A DNA stretch of 35,892 nucleotides. It comes from a bacterium. Lineage in GTDB: Bacteria; Electryoneota; AABM5-125-24; Hatepunaeales; Hatepunaeaceae. Of the stretch, positions 1 to 8,671 are shown in pieces. The translations under genes were made by a program, and so were the position numbers. Under the pieces are notes generated by a model. That model was not told the origin of the DNA. It did not search any database and saw only the letters and a program-made list of their open reading frames with translations. The stretch spans positions 1 to 35,892 of the forward strand of contig JAIPJL010000020.1 of assembly GCA_021734165.1 (NCBI GenBank). Direction: 5' to 3'. Position 1 is the stretch's first letter. Each line of letters starts with the position of its first letter.

Positions 1-692
1 CTGAAACAGAGCTTGAAGAGCGAATAGTTCAGCTTGGTGATCAAGCTGCGATGTCAGCCGGAGTGGATGGAATTCACCCGGAACTCTTAAAAAACCTCGG
101 CAAATTACATTACCGCACCAGCTACGGACAGAATGTATTAAAGCACTCCGTTGAGGTTGCCAGATTGTCTGCTCTGATGGCTGTTGAATTGGGATTAGAT
201 TCAAAACTTGCCGCCCGGGCTGGCTTGTTACACGACATTGGAAAGGCTATTGATCGAAATGCTGAAGGAACTCATACTGAACTTGGCGCTGAACTTGCCC
301 GTCGCTACCGCGAATCAAAGGTTGTACTCAATTCAATTGCTTCTCACCATGATGACCATGAACCGACATCCTTAATTGCCTGCTTGGTTCAGGCTGCCGA
401 TGCAATATCAGGAGCCAGACCGGGCGCTCGCAGAGACAGCCTTGAAGGTTATATAAAACGACTTGAAAAACTCGAAGAACTCGCAAATACTTTCTCAGGA
501 GTTTCTAAAACCTTTGCCTTACAGGCTGGGCGTGAAATTCGGGTTATTGTTGAAAATGATAAAGTTTCTGACGCCCACGCCGAGCAAATGGCACATGATA
601 TTGCTGAGCGTGTTCAGGAAGAGCTTGAGTATCCCGGACAGATCAAGGTTACTGTCATTCGTGAGTTCAGGGCTATCGAGTTTGCAAAGTAA
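1..692 (+). CDS. rny: Ribonuclease Y, 3' part (5' end outside window)
   Basis: Endoribonuclease that starts bulk mRNA decay; in known bacteria it is anchored to the inner face of the cytoplasmic membrane. The reading frame is already open at base 3, ahead of the first ATG at 51, so this is a truncated gene and not a 213-residue protein. About 230 C-terminal residues are present of a family length near 520. Missing are the N-terminal membrane helix, the coiled coil and probably most of the KH domain. Visible are the family signature [20 protein letters not shown] and the HD-domain metal ligands in [10 protein letters not shown], followed by SHHDDHEP. The C-terminal tail with [11 protein letters not shown] also fits RNase Y. 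An amidohydrolase gene begins 41 bases after the stop. Confidence 0.95.
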   Translation, partial: ETELEERIVQLGDQAAMSAGVDGIHPELLKNLGKLHYRTSYGQNVLKHSVEVARLSALMAVELGLDSKLAARAGLLHDIGKAIDRNAEGTHTELGAELARRYRESKVVLNSIASHHDDHEPTSLIACLVQAADAISGARPGARRDSLEGYIKRLEKLEELANTFSGVSKTFALQAGREIRVIVENDKVSDAHAEQMAHDIAERVQEELEYPGQIKVTVIREFRAIEFAK

Positions 693-733
693 CTCCTCTA
701 AATACTTCGTTATTTTATCGTGATTCTGAGAAG

Positions 734-2272
734 ATGAAAAATCTCAAGTTGAGCGGAGGAAGAGTATATGGCGGTTCGGAATGGAATCCTCCGGAGTGGC
801 ATGACTCAATTTTAATCAGGAATGGGATTATTGATGGTATTGATTCTATTGATGATTCAATGACGTCTTTTGAGACTATCTCATTAGACAACTCTATATT
901 GTTTCCTGGTTTGTGTGATGCTCATATACATCTTGTTGTAGGTGGTATCTCGCTCAATATTCCTGATCTTGAAGGACTTGACCTGAATGGAGTTATTGAC
1001 GCATTAACAAATTATTGCTCTGAAAATATAAAACACGACTGGGTGAAGGCTTTCAACTGGCAGCCGTGGTTGTGTAAATTAGATGCAAAAACACTTGACA
1101 AAGCGATTCCGAATCGACCGGTAATCGTTTATAACCTGGATTTACATAGTTGTTGCTGCAATTCTACGGCGCTAAAACGAATTGGTCTGGGAAATGACTC
1201 GTTGGGATTTTCTTCCGATATTGTTGAGTGCGATGGAAACGGCAAGCCTACCGGCATACTAAAAGAAGATGCACTTCAGCTTTTTCATGATGTAATTCCT
1301 GCACCATCTTCAGATGAAACTAAGGAGGCAATCCTGACTGCACAGGATTACCTCCTTTCTCTTGGTATCACAGCAGTCAGCGAGGTTTTACAGCCAAATA
1401 GCGAGATAGTGTATCGTCAGCTTGATGATGAAGGAAAACTGAAACTTGATGTGGACGCCTGGCTGAGGATTGATGATTGGAAACCGGAAATGCTGCCGGT
1501 CGATTACGGCAGACGTTTCAGAATAAACACGGTCAAAGTTTTCCTTGACGGCTCACTTGGATCGCGGACAGCAGCAATGTGTGAGCCGTATAATGATAAA
1601 CCGCATCTATCGGGAATCTTGAATTATACAGATGATGAACTGATTGAGTTGTTGACGCCCGTGACTAAAAGCGGCTGGAGGCTTGCTGTTCATGCAATCG
1701 GTGATTGTGCGATAAAGCAGTTTTGTCGAATTATCGAGAAACTTCCTCATGTTGATGGGATAAATCATCGTATTGAGCATGTACAGGTATTGCCGGTTGA
1801 AGGTGTTGACATTCTTGTAAAAAGTGGTGCTGGCGCTTCAATTCAACCGATACATCTTATCGACGATCAACGCTGGTTGAAAGAAAGTATCGGCGCTGAT
1901 AGATGCAAGCGAAATGCTGTGTGGCAATCACTTTTTAATGCAGGGATTACATTGGCAATAGGCAGTGACTGGCCCGTAGCTTCGCCTGATCCACGTCTAA
2001 ATATTCACTGCGCAATCAACCGCTGCGGCTTTAATGGGAAACCTCATGAGTGTAGTTTGTTAAGTGAAGCTCTTACACCTAATACTGCTATTCGCGCAGC
2101 AAGTTATGGTTGGGCAGCAGCAGCGGGACTCCAAAAACACAGGGGCTCAATCACCGTTGGTCAAAAAGCAGACCTGACGGTTGTCTCCGGTGTATCAGAA
2201 GATCTTAAAGATTGGTCTGGCACAAAGATTGAAATGACAATTTGTAATGGTGAGATTGTATATAGAAGTTAG
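734..2272 (+). CDS. Amidohydrolase family 3 protein (YtcJ-like)
   Basis: Metal-dependent hydrolase of the amidohydrolase superfamily, 512 residues, no signal peptide, so cytoplasmic. A small N-terminal beta-sandwich leads into the TIM barrel at GLCDAHIHL (H64 and H66 as the HxH metal pair). Further candidate ligands are K268 in TVKVFLDGS, H320 in LAVHAIGD, H345/H349 in NHRIEHVQ and D412 in GSDWPVASPDP. The C-terminal motif GQKADLTVV closes the sandwich, as in this family. Members hydrolyse C-N bonds in amides or formamides, but the substrate cannot be told from sequence. It follows rny by 41 bases and precedes a glutamine amidotransferase by 89 bases on the same strand, so co-transcription is plausible. 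The ribosome binding site is weak (GAGAAG close to the ATG). Confidence 0.88.
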   Translation: MKNLKLSGGRVYGGSEWNPPEWHDSILIRNGIIDGIDSIDDSMTSFETISLDNSILFPGLCDAHIHLVVGGISLNIPDLEGLDLNGVIDALTNYCSENIKHDWVKAFNWQPWLCKLDAKTLDKAIPNRPVIVYNLDLHSCCCNSTALKRIGLGNDSLGFSSDIVECDGNGKPTGILKEDALQLFHDVIPAPSSDETKEAILTAQDYLLSLGITAVSEVLQPNSEIVYRQLDDEGKLKLDVDAWLRIDDWKPEMLPVDYGRRFRINTVKVFLDGSLGSRTAAMCEPYNDKPHLSGILNYTDDELIELLTPVTKSGWRLAVHAIGDCAIKQFCRIIEKLPHVDGINHRIEHVQVLPVEGVDILVKSGAGASIQPIHLIDDQRWLKESIGADRCKRNAVWQSLFNAGITLAIGSDWPVASPDPRLNIHCAINRCGFNGKPHECSLLSEALTPNTAIRAASYGWAAAAGLQKHRGSITVGQKADLTVVSGVSEDLKDWSGTKIEMTICNGEIVYRS

Positions 2273-2325
2273 CATTTTTCGTCATGCGAGAATACATGAC
2301 TGCTTTTCGAGATTTGCTCATAAAT

Positions 2326-2346
2326 CGTAACTTGCAACTCGTAACT
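2326..2346 (+). repeat. Three degenerate 7-bp tandem units
   Basis: Three consecutive heptamers of the form YGNAACT (CGTAACT, TGCAACT, CGTAACT) lie in the spacer before the amidotransferase gene. Similar period-7 or period-8 runs occur at 9486-9516, 25912-25944 and 27988-28001. Confidence 0.5.
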
Positions 2347-2361
2347 TAAAACAAGGTTTTT

Positions 2362-3093
2362 ATGAAACCAATTATCGGCGTCAGCGCTAATATGAGTCTT
2401 CCCGACGATGAAAAGCGTACTTTCTCCAAAGGTACAGCTTTGCATCTCATACAGGAAGACTACATCCGGTTCGTGACAAATGCAGGAGGTATTCCGATAT
2501 TACTGCCAATCGTAAACAATCCTGAATCCGCTGAAGGAATGATGAACAGGCTTGATGGTGTGATTATAACGGGTGGTCCGGATGTCGATCCTGCTCTCTA
2601 TAACGAAGAAAACACAAATTCGCTCGGTGTTTATTTAGAGAGAGACGGTTTTGAAATAGAACTTGTCAAGTCAGCACGCAAAATGGACAAAGCTCTGCTT
2701 GGAGTCTGTCGCGGCTGCCAGATTATAAATACTGCTTTCGGTGGATCTCTATATCAAGACATTCCGACATCCATCGAAGGAGCGCTGCTGCATACGCGCG
2801 CCGAGAGCGGTGAAGAAACCTATCACCAGACAAAGCTGATATGCAATTCAGTACTTGAAGATATTTTTGATTCCAATGAAATAAAAACCAACAGCAGCCA
2901 CCATCAATCAGTAAAGGAGCCGGGTGTCGAATTGACTATATTAGCTAAGGCTCTTGATGGTGTTGTTGAGGCTTTCCAGTGTCTCGATGATCGTTGCACA
3001 ATTGCGGTACAATGGCACCCCGAGCGTATGCACGATGATCCAAAACAGCAGGCGTTTGCGAAATGGTTTATTAGACAGGCAAATAATACGTAG
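2362..3093 (+). CDS. Class I glutamine amidotransferase-like hydrolase (peptidase C26, PuuD-like)
   Basis: Stand-alone glutamine amidotransferase-fold hydrolase, 243 residues, cytoplasmic. The nucleophile elbow is LGVCRGCQI with C116, preceded by the oxyanion-region motif ITGGPDVDP. The rest of the triad is H219 and E221 in AVQWHPERM. Relatives such as PuuD cleave gamma-glutamyl-GABA in polyamine degradation; others act on other gamma-glutamyl amides. No putrescine pathway genes are visible nearby, so the substrate is open. The start has AAGG nine bases upstream. The stop codon is followed after a single base by the ATG of holA, which suggests coupled translation of the two genes. Confidence 0.88.
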   Translation: MKPIIGVSANMSLPDDEKRTFSKGTALHLIQEDYIRFVTNAGGIPILLPIVNNPESAEGMMNRLDGVIITGGPDVDPALYNEENTNSLGVYLERDGFEIELVKSARKMDKALLGVCRGCQIINTAFGGSLYQDIPTSIEGALLHTRAESGEETYHQTKLICNSVLEDIFDSNEIKTNSSHHQSVKEPGVELTILAKALDGVVEAFQCLDDRCTIAVQWHPERMHDDPKQQAFAKWFIRQANNT

Positions 3094-3094
3094 T

Positions 3095-4096
3095 ATGAAT
3101 TTTCCAACTTTCAGACAGATGGTGCAAAAGGATAAAATCCGTCCGGCGTATTTTTTTCTTGGAGAAGAAGATTTTCTTGCGGAGAGTGGAGCTGCGATAT
3201 TAACGGATAAACTCCTTACACCCACCGAGAAATCAATGAATCTTTCGGTTTTCTATGGGAGTGAAGCTATTAGTCTGCCTGAAGCATTAAACACAATGCC
3301 TGTTTTTGGTGGTTACAAGGTTACCATTGTGCGTCACGCGCAGGAGCTTAATGCTAAAAATCAGGAAGCGGTAATCGATTATTTGAAAAATCCACCGAAT
3401 GACGGATGTCTGATACTTCTGAGCAGAAAGGTTGACAAGCGAAAGTTCTTATTCAAGAATCTGAATAAAAATATTGAAACTGTAGAATGCGATAAACCGC
3501 GCTTTCAACGTCTTAACGCCTGGATAAAAGAGTATGTCGCTCAATGGAATAAAAAACTGGATAACGAAGCCTTAGGTAAATTAACAGCCATCAATTGGCC
3601 TGGTCTAAGAGAACTTGCCGGTGAGTTAGACAGACTTACACTGCAGGTTGGCGATGCTGAAATTATTACAGTAAAAGATATTGAAGATCAAGGCGGTGGT
3701 TCATACCTTTTTGAACGGTGGGCTCTAAGTGATGCTGTTGCCGTCGGTGATCTGAAAAAAGCGCTAATTTCACTGGAAAACCTGCATTTCTGGAATACAA
3801 AACCTATGCAGATTATAAATGATTTGTTTAAACTTTTCAATGGACTATGGATTGTTAAGTATTATATACAGCATAATAAAGTTGTTGAGGGCAAACAGGA
3901 AAGTGGATTACATCAATTCGTTTATAAGAAATATACAGATTATTCCAGAGCAATTCCGCGGAAAGTTATCGAAGACGGACTGCTTAGGTTAGTTGAAGCA
4001 GATTTGAATATCAAACGCGGCATCCGACAACCAGCCATTGAGCTGAATATGCTCGTTGTTGATCTGACGAGGGCAATTGGAAAACGGAACATATAA
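3095..4096 (+). CDS. holA: DNA polymerase III delta subunit
   Basis: Delta subunit of the clamp loader, which opens the sliding clamp during replication; 333 residues, normal for HolA (about 340). The N-terminal signature RPAYFFLGEEDFLAE (residues 15-29) is typical. The middle contains NWPGLRELAGELDRLTL, the conserved DNA_pol3_delta helix region. The frame stays open upstream to 2954, but that stretch lies inside the amidotransferase gene in another frame and would add a non-homologous extension. The ATG at 3095 gives a proper N terminus and sits one base after the upstream stop. The TAA stop is directly followed by the GTG start of the sigma factor gene, so amidotransferase, holA and sigma factor form one compact unit. 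Confidence 0.92.
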   Translation: MNFPTFRQMVQKDKIRPAYFFLGEEDFLAESGAAILTDKLLTPTEKSMNLSVFYGSEAISLPEALNTMPVFGGYKVTIVRHAQELNAKNQEAVIDYLKNPPNDGCLILLSRKVDKRKFLFKNLNKNIETVECDKPRFQRLNAWIKEYVAQWNKKLDNEALGKLTAINWPGLRELAGELDRLTLQVGDAEIITVKDIEDQGGGSYLFERWALSDAVAVGDLKKALISLENLHFWNTKPMQIINDLFKLFNGLWIVKYYIQHNKVVEGKQESGLHQFVYKKYTDYSRAIPRKVIEDGLLRLVEADLNIKRGIRQPAIELNMLVVDLTRAIGKRNI

Positions 4097-4690
4097 GTGA
4101 CTCTCGAAGAACAGATAAAAAAAACCGATGAAGAGCTGATCCGAGAACTACAGAACGGAAGCAAGGATGCATTTGATGAACTCGTTGAACGTTTTTCAGC
4201 TCCACTACTTAACTTTATAGCAAGAATGATTGGAGATTATACTATTGCAGAAGATCTATTGCAGGAAACATTTATTCGGCTCTGGGTAAAAAAGGACAGT
4301 TATCGTGAGATCGCAAAATTTTCAACCTGGTTATATACCGTTGCAGGAAATCTTGCCAAATCTGAATTAAGACGCCGCCGTTTCCGCAGAATGCTACCTC
4401 TCAGCAGTGGTTCCAGTGGCTTTGGAGAGGATGATGATCGATGTTTTGATCTGCCGGATCCTAATTCCGATCCTGAGAAAGATCACGAACGCAGAAATAT
4501 TCAAAGACGACTTGATGAGGAAATTTCAAAATTACCTGTAGTTTTTAAAGAAATTATAATTTTACGCGACATTCAGGAACTTTCTTACGAGGAGATTAGT
4601 ACAATACTTAAAATACCTCTTGGTACAGTTAAATCAAGAGTGAATAGAGCCCGCGGACGTCTTCAGGAAAGCCTGAAAGACCTGCGTTGA
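4097..4690 (+). CDS. ECF RNA polymerase sigma factor (RpoE-like)
   Basis: Extracytoplasmic-function sigma factor of 197 residues. Region 2 spans roughly residues 25-95, with the DYTIAEDLLQETFIRLW core-binding helix and FSTWLYTVAGNLAKSELRRR for -10 recognition. Region 4 spans roughly 135-192, with LSYEEISTILKIPLGTVKSR as the helix-turn-helix that reads the -35. There is no additional C-terminal domain. The start is GTG, directly abutting the holA stop, with no strong ribosome binding site, so translation probably depends on coupling. The gene downstream encodes a zinc-finger membrane protein that should act as its anti-sigma factor. The signal it senses is unknown. Confidence 0.93.
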   Translation: MTLEEQIKKTDEELIRELQNGSKDAFDELVERFSAPLLNFIARMIGDYTIAEDLLQETFIRLWVKKDSYREIAKFSTWLYTVAGNLAKSELRRRRFRRMLPLSSGSSGFGEDDDRCFDLPDPNSDPEKDHERRNIQRRLDEEISKLPVVFKEIIILRDIQELSYEEISTILKIPLGTVKSRVNRARGRLQESLKDLR

Positions 4691-4738
4691 AAAAGAATGA
4701 AGAATCAATTTAAAGTTTAAGAAAGTAACAGGAGTAGA

Positions 4739-5254
4739 ATGGTAACTTGCGAGAGATTTGAGCAGGATTATGAAGCTTGGCGAAAAGGAGAATTGACAAC
4801 AGAGGAATCCGATGTTTTTCAGAAACATCTCGATACTTGTAATAATTGTCAACATTTTGCTGAGAGCTTTTCAACATTAAGACAGTATCTTGTGGCTATG
4901 CCTCAGCAGGAACCGTCAGTACGTTTCAAATACCAGCTCAATAGAAAAATTAACGATATTAACACTGGTGACTACAAAGAGAGATCATTCGTTAATGTTT
5001 TTCCGCGCTGGGCTGCTGTAGGCGCCGGTATAGCTACTGGTTTTACTTTAGCGCTGGTTGTGATTATTTTAAATATCGACAGTGGGACAAACAACACCCA
5101 GATGATGGCAGATAAACCCAAAGCAGAATCACATGAACAGTTTGCAAGTAACGAAATACCTGACAGTACAGTGCAGAATTCAGATACTATGAATGTTCCG
5201 GAGAGCAACTACCGACTTGACAAATACAGCCAGGCTGTTTCTTCGGAATACTAA
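4739..5254 (+). CDS. Anti-sigma factor with zf-HC2 zinc finger, single membrane span
   Basis: Probable membrane-bound anti-sigma factor for the adjacent ECF sigma factor; 171 residues. The cytoplasmic N terminus has the zinc-binding HxxxCxxC signature of the anti-sigma domain (H30, C34, C37 in KHLDTCNNC). One hydrophobic helix spans about residues 91-112 (WAAVGAGIATGFTLALVVII). About 59 polar residues then lie outside the membrane with no recognisable sensor domain. The ribosome binding site AGGAG sits eight bases before the ATG, 48 bases after the sigma gene. Release of the sigma factor would follow an envelope signal in known systems; the target regulon cannot be inferred here. A strong terminator follows. 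Confidence 0.87.
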   Translation: MVTCERFEQDYEAWRKGELTTEESDVFQKHLDTCNNCQHFAESFSTLRQYLVAMPQQEPSVRFKYQLNRKINDINTGDYKERSFVNVFPRWAAVGAGIATGFTLALVVIILNIDSGTNNTQMMADKPKAESHEQFASNEIPDSTVQNSDTMNVPESNYRLDKYSQAVSSEY

Positions 5255-5382
5255 ATCGGGAATCGGTTTTGCTGAATCTGACCGTTTGGAACACCCTTCA
5301 AATGCGCCACCTGAAGGATGATGATGACGTTGTAAGCGATACACATAAGTCAATCTTAACCTTGGATTCAGCTAATTCCTTC

Positions 5383-5414
5383 AAAACCCTGTCACTAAGT
5401 TGACAGGGTTTTTA
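5383..5414 (+). terminator. Intrinsic terminator after the anti-sigma gene
   Basis: Perfect 12-bp inverted repeat: AAAACCCTGTCA at 5383-5394, loop CTAAGT, TGACAGGGTTTT at 5401-5412, ending in a T run. It closes the run of genes from rny to the anti-sigma factor. The A/T ends of the stem mean it could also act on the other strand. Confidence 0.85.
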
Positions 5415-5467
5415 TATTCAGGACTATGCTTATTGCAATTCCTGCAATAAATTATTATTATGTAGTG

Positions 5468-5497
5468 TTGTTAATTTTACAACAAAGAAACTATAAT
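5468..5497 (+). promoter_or_regulatory. Candidate sigma70-type promoter for the 59-residue ORF and rdgB
   Basis: TTGTTA (5468-5473), an 18-base spacer and a perfect TATAAT (5492-5497). Transcription would begin near 5504, only about 10 bases before the ATG at 5514, so part of the AAGGA ribosome binding site would be lost. That makes the assignment uncertain. Confidence 0.35.
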
Positions 5498-5513
5498 TTA
5501 AGGATCATGAAAA

Positions 5514-5693
5514 ATGGCTAAAACAAAATCTTTTGCCGAGAAAATGCTGAAAAGCACAAAAATCAAAGATGACTTTGAAACATACAAAGTCATCAGGGCA
5601 AATACAACTGCTAAAGGTTCAATCCGTTATGAGAATCACATCGCCAAAGTCACTAAAGGTGATAATGAGATCAAGGAACTCGGTTTAGAATAG
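5514..5693 (+). CDS. Small basic protein, 59 residues, function unknown
   Basis: A short ORF that starts MAKTKSFAEKMLKSTKIKDD and ends KELGLE. It has no signal peptide, membrane segment or cysteines and is rich in Lys. Support for it being real: AAGGA ribosome binding site nine bases upstream, a preceding terminator and candidate promoter, and a stop codon immediately followed by the ATG of rdgB. An ATG at 5507 in another frame ends after four codons. I do not recognise a named family. Small proteins opening with MAK-x-KSF occur in FCB genomes, but that is a recollection and not a match I could test. The position suggests translational coupling with rdgB. Confidence 0.72.
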   Translation: MAKTKSFAEKMLKSTKIKDDFETYKVIRANTTAKGSIRYENHIAKVTKGDNEIKELGLE

Positions 5694-6293
5694 ATGCCTT
5701 TAGAGAATTGTATCTTCGTTGCGACTCATAATGCTGACAAGCTAAGAGAAATCCGCCAGATATTAAAAGATACGAACTGGGCAGTGTTTGGTCCTGACGA
5801 TTTTGAACCTTACCCTGAACCGGATGAAGATGGCGCTACTTTGCTTGAAAACGCTTTAATTAAGGCGCATGCAGGATTCAAATGGTTAGGTTTGTTAACC
5901 TTAGCGGATGATTCCGGTTTAGAAGTCGATGCTCTCGATGGGAAACCGGGTATTCATTCTGCAAGATATGCAGGCAGTGATGCAACATACGATGACAATG
6001 TTAACTTGTTATTGAGTGAACTGAAAGATATTTCTTATGATAAGCGAAGCGCTCGCTTTCGCTGCGTGATGGCTTTAGTTGGATCTGGAATCGAAAGATG
6101 GTGGGAAGGCGTCACTGAAGGTACGATAATAGAAGAAAAAAGAGGTCAATCCGGTTTCGGTTATGATCCTGTATTTTGGTCTCCTGAATTGGAGATGACT
6201 TTTGCAGAAGCTTCTGCTGAAGCTAAAAACAGAGTCAGCCACCGCGGATTAGCTCTGGCTGGGCTCATAGATGTCCTCAATAACCAAGCATAG
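5694..6293 (+). CDS. rdgB: XTP/dITP diphosphatase (RdgB/HAM1 family)
   Basis: House-cleaning nucleotide pyrophosphatase that hydrolyses dITP, ITP and XTP to monophosphates and keeps deaminated purines out of DNA and RNA; 199 residues, the usual length. Substrate and metal motifs are all present: FVATHNADKLREI (residues 8-20), LADDSGLEVDALDGKPGIHS with the catalytic acidic residues, SGFGYDPVFW, and SHRG at 182-185. The ATG directly follows the stop of the small upstream ORF, so the ribosome probably reinitiates. The cysteine desulfurase gene starts 30 bases downstream. Confidence 0.95.
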   Translation: MPLENCIFVATHNADKLREIRQILKDTNWAVFGPDDFEPYPEPDEDGATLLENALIKAHAGFKWLGLLTLADDSGLEVDALDGKPGIHSARYAGSDATYDDNVNLLLSELKDISYDKRSARFRCVMALVGSGIERWWEGVTEGTIIEEKRGQSGFGYDPVFWSPELEMTFAEASAEAKNRVSHRGLALAGLIDVLNNQA

Positions 6294-6323
6294 CTCTGAA
6301 AGAAGTAGGCAAACAGTAACCAA

Positions 6324-7475
6324 ATGAATCGAATATACTTGGATCACAGCGCAACTACGCCTGTTGACCCGCGAGTTGCAGATGTCATGCGTGAATATAT
6401 GCTGAGAAAATTCGGCAATCCGTCCAGCATTCATGTTTTCGGCAGAGATGCGAAACCTGGGCTGGATGTCGCTCGTTCTAAAGTAACGTCTTTACTTAAG
6501 TGCTCACCAGATGAGTTATTCTTCACCAGTGGGGGAACCGAAGCTGATAATATAGCGGTGATTGGTTATGCGCTAAAAAATCGAAACAAAGGCAATCATA
6601 TAGTCGTAGGTGGAATAGAACATCCTGCCGTCAGAAACAGCGCTGAAGAACTTGAACAGCTCGGATTTAAAATAACCTGGATACAACCTGATCGCTATGG
6701 TGAGATAATTCCTGGCGCAGTGTCTGAAGCTTTAACCGAACAAACCATATTAGTTTCTGTTATGCATGTCAATAACGAAATCGGAACTATTAATGATATT
6801 GGAGCAATTGGAGCAATCTGCAGGCTGCAAGGAATTACATTTCACACCGATGCAGTGCAGTCGTTTGGCAAAATCCCGATTAACGTGACCAAAATGAATG
6901 TTGATATAGCTTCGGTATCCAGCCATAAGATATACGGTCCCAAGGGCGTCGGAGCGTTGTTTATAAGAGAAGGAATTGAAGTACAACCAATGACTTACGG
7001 TGGTCATCAGGAGCGAGGTGTGCGTTCCGGTACTGAAAACATGCCGGGGATTGTTGGTCTTGGCAAGGCTGCTGAGATTTGTCGATCTGAGATTAATGCT
7101 GAAGCGGAAAGACTTACTGCCTTAAGAGATTTGCTCTACAAGCAAATAACTGCGGAACTCGATGAGGTTCATCTGAACGGTCATCCTCAAAAACGACTGC
7201 CGGGTAATCTGAATCTGACTTTTGACGGTATTGAAGGTGAAGCGCTTCTAATGGCTCTTGATTTGGAGAATATTGCGGTTTCATCGGGATCTGCCTGCTC
7301 GTCAGGAAGTACCGCTCCTTCACCGGTACTAACGGCAATTGGACTAACCGATGAGGAAGCTCAATCATCACTCCGGATTACATTAGGCAGAGAAAACACT
7401 CGCCAAGATATGGAAATCACAGCGAATGTAATTATTAAAACTGTTAAACGTCTAAGAGCAATGGCTGGGATTTAG
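6324..7475 (+). CDS. iscS: Cysteine desulfurase (IscS/NifS-type)
   Basis: PLP enzyme that removes sulfur from L-cysteine as an enzyme-bound persulfide; 383 residues. Seen in the sequence: N-terminal YLDHSATTPVDPRV, cofactor contacts H100 and D176 (FHTDAVQ), the PLP lysine K202 in SSHKIYGPKG, the RSGTEN motif at 235-240, and the mobile-loop cysteine C325 in SSGSACSSGS. This loop form is that of group I enzymes (IscS/NifS). No scaffold (iscU/nifU) or ferredoxin gene lies nearby. The next gene is mnmA, 89 bases on, so delivery of sulfur for tRNA 2-thiolation is the likely local role; iron-sulfur assembly elsewhere is also possible. The choice between iscS and nifS names is not certain. Confidence 0.93.
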   Translation: MNRIYLDHSATTPVDPRVADVMREYMLRKFGNPSSIHVFGRDAKPGLDVARSKVTSLLKCSPDELFFTSGGTEADNIAVIGYALKNRNKGNHIVVGGIEHPAVRNSAEELEQLGFKITWIQPDRYGEIIPGAVSEALTEQTILVSVMHVNNEIGTINDIGAIGAICRLQGITFHTDAVQSFGKIPINVTKMNVDIASVSSHKIYGPKGVGALFIREGIEVQPMTYGGHQERGVRSGTENMPGIVGLGKAAEICRSEINAEAERLTALRDLLYKQITAELDEVHLNGHPQKRLPGNLNLTFDGIEGEALLMALDLENIAVSSGSACSSGSTAPSPVLTAIGLTDEEAQSSLRITLGRENTRQDMEITANVIIKTVKRLRAMAGI

Positions 7476-7564
7476 ATAAGTGAGAGAGTAAGGCGAATGA
7501 GTGGATTAGCTTGTCAAGAGCGCTGCCAATAAACACATGAATCCCACTGTCCCTTTAGAAGGAA

Positions 7565-8656
7565 ATGAGTACTATCAAACCCCATGTTGCAGTAGCTATG
7601 AGCGGTGGTGTTGATTCATCCGTCGCAGCGACAATACTTATTAAAGCCGGTTACCAAGTAACCGGCTTTACGCTTAGGCTCTATGACGAGCCCGGAGGCG
7701 AAGATATACCTCAAAGCCGCAACATTATAGATGCCAAGCATGTCTGTAAAATTCTTGATATTCCTCATCATATAATAGATCTGCGTCAAGCATTTAATAA
7801 TATAATTATTGATTCTTTCGAGCGTGAATACCTTGCCGGAAGAACGCCTAATCCTTGCGTCAGTTGTAATGCCTGGATTAAATGGGATCTTTTATGGGGA
7901 ATAGCAAGCGAGATGGGAATGGAAAGATTTGCTACAGGTCATTACGCGCGCCTTGTAAGAGATGAAAAAAAATCCGTACGATTGCTTAAAGGACTTGACC
8001 TTGCTAAAGAGCAGTCGTATTTTCTATGGCAGATACCTTTGAATTTGCTTGAATTGACAATATTACCACTTGGTGATAAAACCAAACCGGAAGTGCGGGA
8101 TATTGCTCGTCAACTCAATCTGCCTGTAGCTGAGAAAAGCGAGAGCCTGGAGATTTGCTTTATTCCTGATAATGATTACCGTAAGTGGTTAGCAGTTCGA
8201 CATCCTGAGCTTTTATCCTCGAAATCCGATGGTGAGATGGTTGATAAATCAGGAAAAGTACTCGGCATGCATTCAGGGTGTCATCAATTCACTATTGGAC
8301 AGCGAAAATGGCTGGGACTTGGAGGCGGAGATAAACTTTATGTAACTGCTATTGATCCTAAAAATAATCGTGTGTATGTTGGTAATGATAGTGAATTACT
8401 TCGATCTGATTTTATAGCTGCTTCAATAAACGTTTTAGATCGGCGTGTATTTGAAAATCCTGACGATCTAAAGGTTAAAATTCGCTACCGTGATCCAGGA
8501 GTATCGGTTTCAGTTACTAAAATTGATGAAAATAGATTATCAGTTCATACATTCGAGGCAGTTTCTGCAGTTACACCCGGTCAGTCGGCGGTGTTCTATG
8601 ATGGTGATCAGGTTCTGGGGGGTGGGATAATAATGTCTGATCAAAATTCAGCTTAA
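7565..8656 (+). CDS. mnmA: tRNA-specific 2-thiouridylase
   Basis: Adenylates U34 of Lys, Glu and Gln tRNAs and replaces its 2-oxygen with sulfur; 363 residues. The PP-loop is SGGVDSS at 13-19. The two catalytic cysteines are seen as C101 in NPCVSCN and C198 in ESLEICFIPD. GHYARL and KEQSYFLWQIP are the usual tRNA/ATP-binding segments, and the C-terminal beta-barrel contains FTIGQRKWLGLGGG. The ribosome binding site is AAGGAA just before the ATG. The upstream cysteine desulfurase gene supplies the sulfur in known pathways. A perfect 13-bp hairpin lies inside the coding sequence at 7642-7670. panB begins 15 bases after the stop. Confidence 0.96.
   Translation: MSTIKPHVAVAMSGGVDSSVAATILIKAGYQVTGFTLRLYDEPGGEDIPQSRNIIDAKHVCKILDIPHHIIDLRQAFNNIIIDSFEREYLAGRTPNPCVSCNAWIKWDLLWGIASEMGMERFATGHYARLVRDEKKSVRLLKGLDLAKEQSYFLWQIPLNLLELTILPLGDKTKPEVRDIARQLNLPVAEKSESLEICFIPDNDYRKWLAVRHPELLSSKSDGEMVDKSGKVLGMHSGCHQFTIGQRKWLGLGGGDKLYVTAIDPKNNRVYVGNDSELLRSDFIAASINVLDRRVFENPDDLKVKIRYRDPGVSVSVTKIDENRLSVHTFEAVSAVTPGQSAVFYDGDQVLGGGIIMSDQNSA
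7642..7670 (+). repeat. Perfect 13-bp inverted repeat inside mnmA
   Basis: TAAAGCCGGTTAC at 7642-7654, a three-base loop CAA, and its exact reverse complement at 7658-7670. It covers codons about 26-36 of mnmA, 78 bases after the start. No T run follows, so it is not a normal terminator. Confidence 0.85.
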
Positions 8657-8671
8657 CAATCGGTAAAAAAG

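Noticed and set aside
463-723. 86-codon plus-strand frame over the end of rny
   Set aside because: Shadow frame inside a conserved gene.
2954-3094. N-terminal extension of holA
   Set aside because: It lies inside the amidotransferase gene in another frame, and the family N terminus begins at the ATG at 3095.
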